Positions 47,752-56,553 of a stretch of 64,000 nucleotides of DNA are shown here, piece after piece (the stretch's first letter is position 1; each line of letters begins with the position of its first letter). The DNA comes from Clavibacter nebraskensis NCPPB 2581 (GTDB lineage: Bacteria > Actinomycetota > Actinomycetes > Actinomycetales > Microbacteriaceae). The DNA lies in contig NC_020891.1 in assembly GCF_000355695.1 (NCBI RefSeq), positions 1-64,000 of the forward strand, given 5' to 3'. A model generated the notes under the pieces. That model worked only from the letters and a program-made list of their open reading frames with translations. It made no database searches and was not told where the DNA came from. Position numbers and translations under genes: made by a program.

Positions 47752-50700
47752 TCACGAGATCGCCATCCGCGCCGGCTCGAGCAGTCCCAGGAACACGAGG
47801 TCGTCCGCCACCTTGGCGATGAGCGCGCGGTCGAGCGAGGGGATCTCCGCCGCCCCGAGCGGGCGGACCCGGCGGACGGCCGCGGCGAACGCGTCGGCGG
47901 GGATGGCCGAGCCGGCGTGCGGCTCCTCGGGTGCCGCGAACGCGTGCATCAGCGGCAGGACAGACCGGGCGCGGTCCGCGTCCGGCAGCGACGACAGCGC
48001 CTCGCGGAACCGCTCGACCCACTCCGCGTGATCCTCGACGCGCTCGATCTCGTGGCCGTCCTCGCGGAGCCAGTCGACGAAGGTGTCGAGCGAGACGCCG
48101 TCGTCGTGGGGGTTCACGACGTTGAAGCTGCGGTACCCCTCCGTGAGCGCGGCGCCGATCCCGTCGATCGCGGCCGCCGTGAAGTCCGCCGGCAGGCCGT
48201 CGTAGTGGGACCGCTGGCGCTCGCCGTCGGGGCCGCGCCGCACGAACGAGGCCGGGGCGAGCCCGGTGGTGAGCACGCTCCAGATCAGGCGGGTGAAGAC
48301 GTCGGGGAGGTTCACCTGACCGCGCCAGCGCGGGTGCGCCAGGATCATGTCGGACCGGAACACGGCCACGGGCACGCCGTGGTGCTCATGCGCCTCGCGG
48401 AGCAGCACCTCGCTCGCCCACTTGCTCGCCCCGTACCCGTTGGCGTACTCGTCGCCGACGGCCCACTCGGGGATGGTGGCGCGGATGTCGGCGTCCTCGT
48501 CGAGCGCGCCGGGCGCGGCCGGATCCGCGTCGGCGGCAGCGCTCGGCTGCGCGCCGCCGGCCACGGCGACGCTCGAGACGAAGGTGACGGGCACGCTCCC
48601 GGCGGCGATCGCCAGGCGGATCACCTCGGCGGTGCCGACGACGTTCGGGCCGAACAGCGCCGGGTACGGGAGGACGTGGTTCACGAGGGCCGCGGCGTGC
48701 GCGACGAGGTCGACCCGGGCGGCGAGATCCTCCCACCGCTCCTCGTCGAGGCCGAGGTGGTGCTCGCTGACGTCGCCGGCCCGCACCTCGAGCGCGCCCG
48801 CCAGCTCGGCGAAGCGCCGGGCGAACGCGGGATCCGCGGCGAACGCGGCGTCGAGGCGGCGCCGGGCGTCGGCGTCGTCGGCGCCGCGCACGACGCACAC
48901 CAGCGTGCCGCCCTCCGGGGCGAGGCGCTCGAGCCAGTCGATGGCCATGAACCGGCCGAGGTAGCCGTTCGCGCCGGTGAGCAGGACGGTCCGGGATCCC
49001 GGCCGGGCGGCCGAGGCGCGGGGGACCGGCGCCGGGATGCCGCCGAGCACCCGGTCGAGCCGGAGGTCGCCCACGCGGAGGGTGGATGCGCCGGCGCCGT
49101 GCACGCGGGTCACGGTCGGCCGGTCGTCGGAGGCGGAGCGCTCCACGTACGCGGCGACGGCGGCGAGGTCGTTGGTCGGGTCGGTGAGGACGCCGACCGG
49201 GACCTCGGTGCCGAACACGTCCTCGAGGATCCCGGAGAACGTCAGCGCGGACAGCGAGTCCCCGCCGAGGTCGGAGAACCGGGCCGCGGCGGCGGTCGCG
49301 GGGGACACCTCGGCCCCGAGGAGCTGGAGGGCGGCGCGCACCACCGTGTCGACCGTCGGCTCGTCGCCGGCGCGCTCGCGGAGGGCGGCGACCAGGGTGC
49401 CGGTCTGCTGCTCCTCGAGCGTGTCGTAGAGGGCGGCGAAGCGCTCGCCGGACCGCTGCGTGAGACGCAGCCGCAGGAGCTTGCCGGCGTCGGAGAGCAT
49501 GCCGTCGTCGACCGTGAACGGCCGCGGCTCGACGATCACGCCGCGGGGCACCTCGTAGGGGGCGAGGCCCTGCTCGCGGGCGGTGCGCTGCAGGGCGGCG
49601 AGGATGTCGCGGTCCGACGCCCCCTCGTTCGCCGGCACGACGACCGCGACGAGGAACGCGTGCCGGCTGTCGCCGTGCAGCGCGATCTGGTGCACCTCGG
49701 GCGTCCCGCCGTACGTCGCCTCGAGGGACGCCACCGCGACGAACTCGCCCTGCGACAGCTTGATCACGTTGTTCCGGCGGTCGAGGTACTCGTAGGTGCC
49801 CGGTCCCGTCTGGGCCATGACGTCGCCGGTCCGGTAGAAGCCGTCCTCGTCGAACACCGCGGCGGTAACGTCGGGCCGGCGGAAGTACCCGGCGATCACG
49901 GCGGTGCTCTTGATGAGCAGCTCGCCCCGCGGGTGCGGGCGGTCGGTGGTGCGGTACCCGAGCTCGGGTACGTCGACGAGCTTGTGCTCGGTGACGGGAG
50001 GCTGCTGGATCACCCCGTCGTGGAGGATCCCGCCGGCCTCGGTCGACCCGTACAGGTCGTGCAGCGTGATCCCGAGGCAGCCCTCGATGTACGTGCGGAG
50101 CTCGGGCGTCAGCGGGGCGCTGGTGCAGATCGCCCGGCTGATCCGCCCGCCGAACGCGCGGACCCGCAGGTCGGTCTGGACCGCCGCGCGCACCGCGTCC
50201 GGGTCCGTGCCGCCGGCGGCGAGCCGCCGCTGCTCCTCGCGGTCGCCCTCCTGTCGCACCATCTCCGCGACGCGCGGCACGAAGACGAACTCGGTCGGGG
50301 CGAAGGCGCGGAGGTCGTCGAAGAGCGTCGACAGGTCGGTCGAGGTCGCGAGCGCGACCGTGCCGCCGCGGCCGAGGGTGGAGAGCAGGGAGGAGCGGCC
50401 GGTGAGGTGGCTCATGGGCAGGTACGCGTACCCGACGATGGCGTCGGCCGCGGCGGCGTCGGGGCGGAGGGCGTGCCACATCCGCTCGACCATGGAGCGG
50501 GTGTACATCGCGCCCTTCGGCGTGCCGGTGCTGCCCGACGTGTAGATCAGGAGCGCGAGCGGGTCCTCGCCGGGTGCCGGGTGCCACGGGCTCCGGCGCG
50601 GCAGGCCCGCCCCGCGGGCGACGAGCGCCTCGAGCGCCAGGTCGGTGTCGGTGTCGGTGTCGAGCAGCATCGTCCGGATGCCGTCGGCCGAGGCCTCGAC

Positions 50701-51090
50701 GACCGCCCGGGCCGTCGCGGACTGCTCGGCGGTGGCCGCGATCCAGACCGGCGCCGTCTCCTCGACGATCGCGCTCAGGGCCGCGACGGGCGCGCTCGCC
50801 TGCAGGGGGACGCTCACCGCGCCGAGGATCCAGGTGGCGAGGTCGAGCGTGACGGCGTCCGCGGTCGCGGTGCCGAGCACCGCGATGCGGTCGCCGGCGG
50901 ACACGGTCTCCCCGAGCGCCGCGGCCAGTGCGCCCGCCCGGTCCCACAGCTCCCGGAAGCTCGTGTCCGTGATCTCCGGGCCGGATCGCTGCCGCAGCGC
51001 CGTCCGCTCGGCGTGCTGCTCGAAGATCGCCTCGATCGATCCGTCGTGCTCGTTCCCCATGTCGTCAGTCCCCATGTTCTCGTTCCCCAC
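47752..51090 (-). CDS. car: Carboxylic acid reductase (adenylation-PCP-reductase)
   Basis: CAR activates a carboxylate with ATP, loads it on a phosphopantetheine arm and reduces it with NADPH to the free aldehyde. The 1112-aa protein shows an adenylation domain with TSGSTGTPKG (184-193) and a carrier domain with S612 in LGGDSLSAL. A reductase domain has GANGYLG (about 704-710) and YGASK (about 887-891). The size equals mycobacterial/Nocardia CARs. The dedicated PPTase gene lies just upstream. GTG 51090 follows AGAGGA, but ATGs at 51075 and 51060 in a repeated MGNEN/MGTDD/MGNEH segment are alternatives. The substrate acid is unknown. Confidence 0.9.
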   Translation of the reverse strand: MGNENMGTDDMGNEHDGSIEAIFEQHAERTALRQRSGPEITDTSFRELWDRAGALAAALGETVSAGDRIAVLGTATADAVTLDLATWILGAVSVPLQASAPVAALSAIVEETAPVWIAATAEQSATARAVVEASADGIRTMLLDTDTDTDLALEALVARGAGLPRRSPWHPAPGEDPLALLIYTSGSTGTPKGAMYTRSMVERMWHALRPDAAAADAIVGYAYLPMSHLTGRSSLLSTLGRGGTVALATSTDLSTLFDDLRAFAPTEFVFVPRVAEMVRQEGDREEQRRLAAGGTDPDAVRAAVQTDLRVRAFGGRISRAICTSAPLTPELRTYIEGCLGITLHDLYGSTEAGGILHDGVIQQPPVTEHKLVDVPELGYRTTDRPHPRGELLIKSTAVIAGYFRRPDVTAAVFDEDGFYRTGDVMAQTGPGTYEYLDRRNNVIKLSQGEFVAVASLEATYGGTPEVHQIALHGDSRHAFLVAVVVPANEGASDRDILAALQRTAREQGLAPYEVPRGVIVEPRPFTVDDGMLSDAGKLLRLRLTQRSGERFAALYDTLEEQQTGTLVAALRERAGDEPTVDTVVRAALQLLGAEVSPATAAAARFSDLGGDSLSALTFSGILEDVFGTEVPVGVLTDPTNDLAAVAAYVERSASDDRPTVTRVHGAGASTLRVGDLRLDRVLGGIPAPVPRASAARPGSRTVLLTGANGYLGRFMAIDWLERLAPEGGTLVCVVRGADDADARRRLDAAFAADPAFARRFAELAGALEVRAGDVSEHHLGLDEERWEDLAARVDLVAHAAALVNHVLPYPALFGPNVVGTAEVIRLAIAAGSVPVTFVSSVAVAGGAQPSAAADADPAAPGALDEDADIRATIPEWAVGDEYANGYGASKWASEVLLREAHEHHGVPVAVFRSDMILAHPRWRGQVNLPDVFTRLIWSVLTTGLAPASFVRRGPDGERQRSHYDGLPADFTAAAIDGIGAALTEGYRSFNVVNPHDDGVSLDTFVDWLREDGHEIERVEDHAEWVERFREALSSLPDADRARSVLPLMHAFAAPEEPHAGSAIPADAFAAAVRRVRPLGAAEIPSLDRALIAKVADDLVFLGLLEPARMAIS

Positions 51091-51138
51091 GTTCTCGTCC
51101 TCTCGTCGTTCGTCCCGGTGCGCGTCTGCGCTCCGGCC

Positions 51139-51804
51139 TCAGTGCTCCTCGAGCGCGATCCCCGCCAGCGCCAGCCCCCGGGCCACCGCCCACCTGCCGG
51201 TCCCGGCGAACGCCGGCCCCCGGCGCGCACGGGCGGCGAAGGAGCCGTCCGGGTGGAGGGCGACGTCCGCGCCGTCGATGCCGTGCCACCCGCCGTGCGC
51301 CGACGTCCGCGCCTTCGCGACGGCCTCGGCCGCGGCGAAGAGCACGCTGTCCGGGCTGTCGATCCCGGCGGCGCGGAGCGCGTCGAGGCCCGCGGCGACG
51401 GGTGCGCTGCCGAGATCGGCCACGCGCGCCAGCACGCCACCCGGCAGGGGGCGGGCGGGTGTCGCGTCGATGCCGATCCCGGCGTGCTCGTCGCGGCGAC
51501 CCACGGCGCACGCGCGGAGTCCGACGCAGTGCGTGATGCTGCCGACGACCCCGGGCGGCCAGACGGGCGCTCCGCTCCGGGCGACGGGGATCGATCCGCG
51601 TCGGATGCCCAGGGCCGCGAGCGCCTGCCGCGCGAGCGCGCGACCGGTCACGAACTCCGCGCGACGGCCCGGGAGCGCGGTCGCGACGGCGTCGCGCTCG
51701 TCGTCGGTCAGGTCCCCGTCCACGTCGTGGTCCGCGATCGTCACGACCACGGATCCCGGGAGGAGGACCTCCCAGGGGATCCGCGTAAGTAGTTGCACTG
51801 ACAC
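51139..51804 (-). CDS. 4'-phosphopantetheinyl transferase (Sfp/EntD type)
   Basis: It transfers phosphopantetheine from CoA to carrier proteins, here most likely S612 of the adjacent CAR. The 221-aa protein has the motifs GVVGSITHC, GIGID with Mg ligand D113, and FAAAEAVAKA with E160 and K164. The usual lysine before the glutamate (KE) is alanine here. The start is taken as GTG 51804; GTG 51798 is possible because the first codons lie in an inverted repeat. It is 48 bp upstream of CAR on the same strand, forming one operon. Confidence 0.87.
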   Translation of the reverse strand: MSVQLLTRIPWEVLLPGSVVVTIADHDVDGDLTDDERDAVATALPGRRAEFVTGRALARQALAALGIRRGSIPVARSGAPVWPPGVVGSITHCVGLRACAVGRRDEHAGIGIDATPARPLPGGVLARVADLGSAPVAAGLDALRAAGIDSPDSVLFAAAEAVAKARTSAHGGWHGIDGADVALHPDGSFAARARRGPAFAGTGRWAVARGLALAGIALEEH

Positions 51805-51809
51805 AACTA
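51790..51809. promoter_or_regulatory. Inverted repeat over the PPTase start
   Basis: TAGTTG (51790-51795) and CAACTA (51804-51809) form a perfect 6-bp inverted repeat with an 8-nt spacer that contains the GTG start of the PPTase gene. It resembles a TetR-type operator. Its location on the start codon suggests leaderless transcription or a misassigned start. Confidence 0.45.
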
Positions 51810-52040
51810 AACCCCCGCTTCCTCCATGGTTCCCGGGTCCCGCGCCGCGCGCTACACTCCGCTGCCGGACCGGCGGGAGGGAGCAGCGGCCGGTCGGCCC
51901 GTCCCGTCCGGCGCCTCGGAATCGCCCCAGCGGCCCTTGACGGAGCGGGCGCGGGGGAGTCGGCTGGATGCTCCCGACGGCGGTCCTCGCCTCCCGGCGA
52001 CGGCGCCCGCCGTCCCCGCGAACCCCTCAGGAGGATCACC

Positions 52041-52808
52041 ATGGCTGGACGCTTCGACGGCAAGGTCGTCATCATCACGGGCGCCGGATCCGGCATCGGC
52101 GAGGCCACCGCCCGCCGCTTCGTCGCCGAGGGCGCGAAGGTCGTGATCACCGACAGCGTCGAGGACAAGGTCCGCGCGGTCGCCGACTCGCTGCCCGAGG
52201 GCACGGCCACCGCGCTCGTCGCGGACGCGGCCGTCTCGGCCGACGCCGACCGCGTCGTCGCCGCCGCGATCGAGGCCCACGGCCGCCTCGACGTGCTCGT
52301 CAACAACGCGGGCACGTTCCAGGCCGGGCCGATCTCGGGCATCACCGACGAGGAGTGGCACCGCGTCATCGACACCGACCTCTCCGGCGTCTTCTACGGC
52401 ACGCGGGCCGCGCTGCCGCAGCTCGTCGCGACCCGCGGATCCATCGTCAACGTCTCGTCGGTCTCGGGCATGGCGGCGGACCACCACATGAGCGCGTACA
52501 ACGCGGCCAAGGGCGGCGTGAGCAACCTCACGCGCGCCACCGCGCTCGACCACGGCGTCGACGGAGTGCGCGTGAACGCGGTCGCGCCCGGCCTCATCTG
52601 GACGGAGCTGGTCGCCGGCAAGGAGGACGACGAGGAGCTGAAGGCCGAGTTCGCGAAGCGCATCTCGCTCGGCCGCGGCGGCGAGGCCGACGAGGTGGCG
52701 GCCGCGATCGCGTTCCTCGCGAGCGACGACGCGTCGTTCATCACGGGCGCGATCCTGCCGGTGGACGGCGGCACCACCGCGAGCAACGGGCAGCCCTCGC
52801 AGGCGTAG
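52041..52808 (+). CDS. Short-chain dehydrogenase/reductase (SDR)
   Basis: AGGAGG lies 7 bp before the ATG. The 255-aa protein is a classical SDR: cofactor motif TGAGSGIG (about 13-20), D in ITDSVEDKV (favouring NAD), NNAG, catalytic Ser in NVSSVSG and YNAAK. The C-terminal ILPVDGGTTA stretch is typical of 3-oxoacyl/alcohol dehydrogenases. It is divergent from the PPTase/CAR operon and could interconvert the CAR aldehyde with an alcohol, which is inference. The 235 bp between them hold no recognisable riboswitch. Confidence 0.9.
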   Translation: MAGRFDGKVVIITGAGSGIGEATARRFVAEGAKVVITDSVEDKVRAVADSLPEGTATALVADAAVSADADRVVAAAIEAHGRLDVLVNNAGTFQAGPISGITDEEWHRVIDTDLSGVFYGTRAALPQLVATRGSIVNVSSVSGMAADHHMSAYNAAKGGVSNLTRATALDHGVDGVRVNAVAPGLIWTELVAGKEDDEELKAEFAKRISLGRGGEADEVAAAIAFLASDDASFITGAILPVDGGTTASNGQPSQA

Positions 52809-52814
52809 CGGGGG

Positions 52815-53081
52815 TCAGGCGGTGGGATCCCCGTCGCCCACGCTGGCGCCCGGTGCATCCGGCAGCCCCGCCCGCAGCCGCGCCGTCCGCCCGCGCACCA
52901 GCTCCAGCCGGGCCTCGTCGAGCGCGGCGGATGCGGCCCGCGCCCGCCGACCCGCGCGCGCGAACCGGACGAGCACCACCAGCGCGAACACGATCCCGAC
53001 GATGACGACGACCGTGACGACCGACCAGACCACGTCGTACGCCGCGGGCAGCAGGATGCTCGGGGTCTCCTCGCCCTCCAT
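52815..53081 (-). CDS. Small single-pass membrane protein, paralogue B
   Basis: The 88-aa product has an N-terminal segment exposed before one strong hydrophobic helix (about 17-40), then a basic, helical tail with ARLELVRGRTARL. The same pattern (ARLELIREQTARL) occurs in the gene directly upstream, so the two are tandem paralogues. ATG at 53081, 14 bp after the paralogue's stop. Function unknown. Confidence 0.65.
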   Translation of the reverse strand: MEGEETPSILLPAAYDVVWSVVTVVVIVGIVFALVVLVRFARAGRRARAASAALDEARLELVRGRTARLRAGLPDAPGASVGDGDPTA

Positions 53082-53095
53082 GTCGCGCACCCCGC

Positions 53096-53341
53096 TCAGG
53101 CGATCGGATCCGCGGGGCCGGCGTCCGGCGCACCCGGCCCGTCGACCTGCAGCCGGGCGGTCTGCTCGCGGATGAGCTCGAGCCGCGCCTCCTGCAGCGT
53201 CGTCGTGCTGAGCAGCGTCTGCCGGGCCGCGAGCGCGAGCCGGATGAGCACGACGGCCAGGACGACGACGAGCACGACGACCGCGAGCGAGACGAACAGG
53301 TACCAGGCGGGGCCGAAGCCGATGCCGGAGTCGGAGATCAT
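53096..53341 (-). CDS. Small single-pass membrane protein, paralogue A
   Basis: The 81-aa product begins MISDSGIGFGPAWYLFVS, with one helix (about 13-36) and a cytoplasmic tail TLQEARLELIREQTARL followed by a Pro/Gly/Asp end. It shares its layout and tail motif with the gene at 52815-53081 and is co-directional. Its 5' neighbour is the terminator of the exported Ig-like gene. Function unknown. Confidence 0.65.
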   Translation of the reverse strand: MISDSGIGFGPAWYLFVSLAVVVLVVVLAVVLIRLALAARQTLLSTTTLQEARLELIREQTARLQVDGPGAPDAGPADPIA

Positions 53342-53403
53342 CCCCCGAAGCGATCGGCCGGGAGCGCTCCCGCACGAGGGAGCCACCCGCACTGGGGTGG
53401 ACG

Positions 53404-53442
53404 CCGACGGGCCCGGCCCCGTTGAGGAGCCGGGCCCGTCGG
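53404..53442 (-). terminator. Terminator of the Ig-like repeat gene
   Basis: A perfect 14-bp inverted repeat (53404-53417 with 53429-53442) with an 11-nt loop lies 17 bp past the stop at 53459. Confidence 0.75.
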
Positions 53443-53458
53443 GCGTGCGATGCGCGGG

Positions 53459-54727
53459 TCAGCGCACCGTCACGCCCGCGCTCGCCACGGCGGCGCGGTC
53501 GTACAGGTAGATGACGCCGCTGACCACGACGGTCACGGTGTGCCCGCGGTCCGCCGCCGTCAGCGTGTAGGTCTTCGCGGTCGCGCCGGTGATGACCTTC
53601 CCGTCGCGCTTCCACTGGTAGCCGAGCTCGAGCGACGACGGCTTCCAGACGCCGGGCTGCGCCGTGAGGGTGCGGCCGACGACCGGGTTCCCGGTGATGC
53701 GCGGCGTGCCCGCGGTGATGACGGGCGCGGCGACGACCTTCGTCTGCCCCGACGTGCGGGTCACGGGGACGTACCCGTCGCGGGATCCGCGCACCGACAC
53801 CGTGAGGCGGTGCCCGGCGTCGTCCGCGTCGATCGTGCGGGTGGCGCCGGTCGCGCCAGGGATCCGCTCGCCGTCGCGGAACCACTGGTACTCGAGCGTC
53901 ACGGGCGCGGGCTGCCAGAGGCCGGTGCGCACGGAGAGGGTGGATCCGTACTCGACCGTCCCCACGATCTGGGGCTGCGGGGCGGACGTGAGCGCCTGCG
54001 CGCCCGGCGCTCTCGCCGTGGTGCCCTCGACGTGCACGTAGCGCCAGGCGTCCGGGATGGGGCCGTAGGTCAGGTCGAAGGCCACGCGCGTGCCGTAGCC
54101 CGGGGTGACCGTGACGGATCCGGTGCCGCCGGCGTCGACGAGGGGGCCGCCGTCGATCTGGTAGAAGATGTCGCTCTCCTCGGGCGTGGAGCCGTTGAGG
54201 GCCGCGCGCACGTCCCAGCGGAACGTGACGGACGGGCCGTCCACGATCACCTCGGGCGTGTACTCGTCGGGGCCGCCGACCGACCGGACCATCGTGGGCG
54301 CGGACGCCGTGCCGATGACGGCGACGCCGTCGACGGTCCCGGCGACGCGCACGCTGATGAGGTGCTGGCCGGGGGACGCCGGGATGTAGACCTCGTCCTC
54401 GTCGCCGGAGACGCTGCCGGTCCCGTCCGAGAGCCAGGGCCCGGCGCCGTCGAGCTGGTATTCGTAGCGGAGGCCGGAGTCGTCGGTGATCCCGCCGAGG
54501 TCCACCGAGATCACGCCGTGGAAGACCGCGTAGGCGCCGTAGTCGAAGCCGTTCCCGCGCACGGTGGGCGCGGGGATGCGGACCGCGGCGGCGGTCGACG
54601 AGTCGGCGGCGGGCGCGGGCGTCGTCGCGGCCTGCGCGGGAACGGCCCCGGCGAACGCGGTGCCGGCCGCGACCACGAAGGCCAGGGCGGTGAGCGGGAG
54701 ACGTCGTCCCCTGGTGGTGCGGGTCAT
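53459..54727 (-). CDS. Exported Ig-like repeat protein
   Basis: From ATG 54727 (GGAAGG upstream) the protein is 422 aa, with a signal peptide cleaved after about residue 34 (VPAQA). Two N-terminal beta-rich domains follow. The C-terminal half is two tandem repeats of about 85 residues, each with the pattern G...L....G.W.P....YQW.RDG..I.GAT...... (for example LEYQWFRDGERIPGAT and LGYQWKRDGKVITGAT). Such repeats occur in secreted actinobacterial proteins and may bind surfaces or glycans. No membrane anchor or LPXTG motif is seen, so it is probably released. Confidence 0.8.
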   Translation of the reverse strand: MTRTTRGRRLPLTALAFVVAAGTAFAGAVPAQAATTPAPAADSSTAAAVRIPAPTVRGNGFDYGAYAVFHGVISVDLGGITDDSGLRYEYQLDGAGPWLSDGTGSVSGDEDEVYIPASPGQHLISVRVAGTVDGVAVIGTASAPTMVRSVGGPDEYTPEVIVDGPSVTFRWDVRAALNGSTPEESDIFYQIDGGPLVDAGGTGSVTVTPGYGTRVAFDLTYGPIPDAWRYVHVEGTTARAPGAQALTSAPQPQIVGTVEYGSTLSVRTGLWQPAPVTLEYQWFRDGERIPGATGATRTIDADDAGHRLTVSVRGSRDGYVPVTRTSGQTKVVAAPVITAGTPRITGNPVVGRTLTAQPGVWKPSSLELGYQWKRDGKVITGATAKTYTLTAADRGHTVTVVVSGVIYLYDRAAVASAGVTVR

Positions 54728-54867
54728 GTGCGTTCCTTCCGTGCGGGCCGGGTCACCCGTGCCCATGGTTCTCGCTCCGGCGACCGCCGCGCATCCCCCC
54801 GTCCGGGCAGCCCCCCGACGAGGCGTACCGTGGACGGGACCCGCCCCGCACCGTCAGGAGCCCCCGC

Positions 54868-55509
54868 ATGCCCACCGTCCTCCTCACCGGATTCGAGCCC
54901 TTCGACGGCGACACCAGCAACCCGTCGTGGACGGCCGTGCAGGAGGTCCGCGACCGCTGGGACGGCGACGCGGAGATCCAGGTGCGCCAGCTCCCGGTCG
55001 ACTTCGCGAGGGTCGACGACGCGCTGCGGGCGGCGCTCGCCGAGGTGGATCCGGACGTCGTGATCTCCGTGGGCCTCGCCGGCGGCATCGAGACGCTCGA
55101 GGTGGAGCGCGTCGCGATCAACGTGGACGACGCCCGCATCCCCGACAACACCGGCTTCCAGCCCATCGACGAGCCGGTGGTCGACGGCGGCCCGGCCGCC
55201 TACTTCAGCACCCTGCCGATCAAGGCGGCGGTGGCGGCCGTGCGCACGAAGGGGATCCCCGCGGTCGTCTCGCAGACCGCCGGCACCTACACCTGCAACC
55301 ACGTCTTCTACCTGCTGATGCACGAGCTGCGCGACCGCCCGGGCACCCGCGGCGGCTTCGTCCACATCCCCTACTCGACGGAGGAGGCGATCGGCACCGA
55401 CCGCCCCTACATGCGCATGGACCAGCTCGCGACGGCCCTCACGGCAGTCGTGCGCGCGACCCTCGCCAACGAGACGGACGTGAAGGTGGGCGGCGGGTCG
55501 CTCGACTGA
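54868..55509 (+). CDS. pcp: Pyrrolidone-carboxylate peptidase
   Basis: It removes N-terminal pyroglutamate from peptides. The 213-aa protein belongs to peptidase family C15: start VLLTGFEPFDGDTSNPSW, E80 in LEVERVAIN, nucleophile C143 in GTYTCNHVFY and H166 in GFVHIPYS. It has no signal peptide and should be cytoplasmic. It stands alone; a low-GC foreign gene begins right after its stop on the opposite strand. Confidence 0.95.
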   Translation: MPTVLLTGFEPFDGDTSNPSWTAVQEVRDRWDGDAEIQVRQLPVDFARVDDALRAALAEVDPDVVISVGLAGGIETLEVERVAINVDDARIPDNTGFQPIDEPVVDGGPAAYFSTLPIKAAVAAVRTKGIPAVVSQTAGTYTCNHVFYLLMHELRDRPGTRGGFVHIPYSTEEAIGTDRPYMRMDQLATALTAVVRATLANETDVKVGGGSLD

Positions 55510-55557
55510 TCCGCGGCCTATCTCGATACGCAAAAATTTCTAGGGGGCCGGCGCGAG

Positions 55558-56553
55558 CTAAATGTTGAATGACGCGGCCGGAGTTGGCCCCGTGTAAGGA
55601 TTTGCGGGCTTGATCATCGATGCTCCTGGCGCAGGGGCTGCCGCTTCTTGGTCGGCAAGACGTAACCACTCGGCTTCTGCTTTTGGATCTCCAGTCAGCA
55701 TCATTTTGTTAAAAGCATTGAGCTGTTCACGCTCGTGACCGAAGTAGTCTTTCATCGCATCCGCCATAGAAGTGTCCCCGTTATCAAGAAGCTCGCACGC
55801 GCGTGCCGTGAACTCCAAGAGATCCCAGAGGAGGTGCTGCATGTCTCGCCACTGCCCATCGAACCACATTCCCAGCGAAACCGGCACGTCTTCTATGCCT
55901 GCATGAATGATGGGTTGAACTGTACGGTATCGTGCGAATATGACCTTTTGCTCAACCGCGGGTAGTGGGTCAGCCCAGTCGATCCAATACTCAACTGTTC
56001 CAAATTGCGGTTCGAGGTGCCCAAAGAACATGACAATCTCGGGATCTAGAATTGTGGATAAAGTGAGTGGGCGTTGATGCTTATCGGCGTTGTGCTCGTC
56101 GCTGAACCAAGTGATTGCAGAATTGTTGGTTACAAACGGTTGAATGGTCCGCAAATTATCCCGCTGGGCCTGGGAAAGCGCCTGCATGTGGGGCTGCCCG
56201 CACGCAGACTTCCATCCGGCTTCATCTGCAGATATGGGAAAGTACGTATTGCGCTCTTGCTTTGCGGTGAGCGCCGGGACTGCGGCTGATTTTACTGCAT
56301 TGAACATCGCAATATCGAGCACTGACCGCGCGCGCCCAAATATGTCTCTGAGCTTTTCGTCTGCGTCGTTCGGCAGCAGATTACCACGCACGGCATAGCG
56401 ATAGGAGACCTCCGTCGGGCTTTCGCGTATCGGAACCCCCCGAACTACGAGATTCTCTCTATGGTGCGCTGCAATTGCTCCTATGAAGTCAAAGCACTCT
56501 TGGATGAGGTAGCCGAGGCGCTTGCCCCATATGGGTAGTTCTTTATCGTCCAT
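55558..56553 (-). CDS. Foreign low-GC gene of unknown function (NxDKH-motif protein)
   Basis: The 331-aa product has no recognised domain. A central stretch with IQPFVTNNSAITWFSDEHN followed by ADKHQRPLTL resembles a pattern (I-Q-P-[YF]...N-x-D-K-H-R) common in uncharacterised bacterial proteins. It also contains a Trp-rich helix (MWFDGQWRDMQHLLWDLLEF). Its DNA is strikingly AT-richer than everything around it, with codons such as AAA, TTT and GAA used freely, so it was acquired recently. ATG at 56553. It lies between pcp and a transporter gene whose last codons are also atypical. A defence role is possible but only inferred from its isolation and composition. Confidence 0.7.
   Translation of the reverse strand: MDDKELPIWGKRLGYLIQECFDFIGAIAAHHRENLVVRGVPIRESPTEVSYRYAVRGNLLPNDADEKLRDIFGRARSVLDIAMFNAVKSAAVPALTAKQERNTYFPISADEAGWKSACGQPHMQALSQAQRDNLRTIQPFVTNNSAITWFSDEHNADKHQRPLTLSTILDPEIVMFFGHLEPQFGTVEYWIDWADPLPAVEQKVIFARYRTVQPIIHAGIEDVPVSLGMWFDGQWRDMQHLLWDLLEFTARACELLDNGDTSMADAMKDYFGHEREQLNAFNKMMLTGDPKAEAEWLRLADQEAAAPAPGASMIKPANPYTGPTPAASFNI

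Noticed and set aside
51810-52040. Possible riboswitch in the 235-bp leader region before the SDR gene
   Set aside because: Several GC-rich partial hairpins exist but none matches a riboswitch core I recognise; no T-rich expression platform.
56053-56061. Perfect DnaA-box sequence TGTGGATAA inside the low-GC gene
   Set aside because: A single copy within coding sequence of AT-richer foreign DNA; expected by chance and not clustered.
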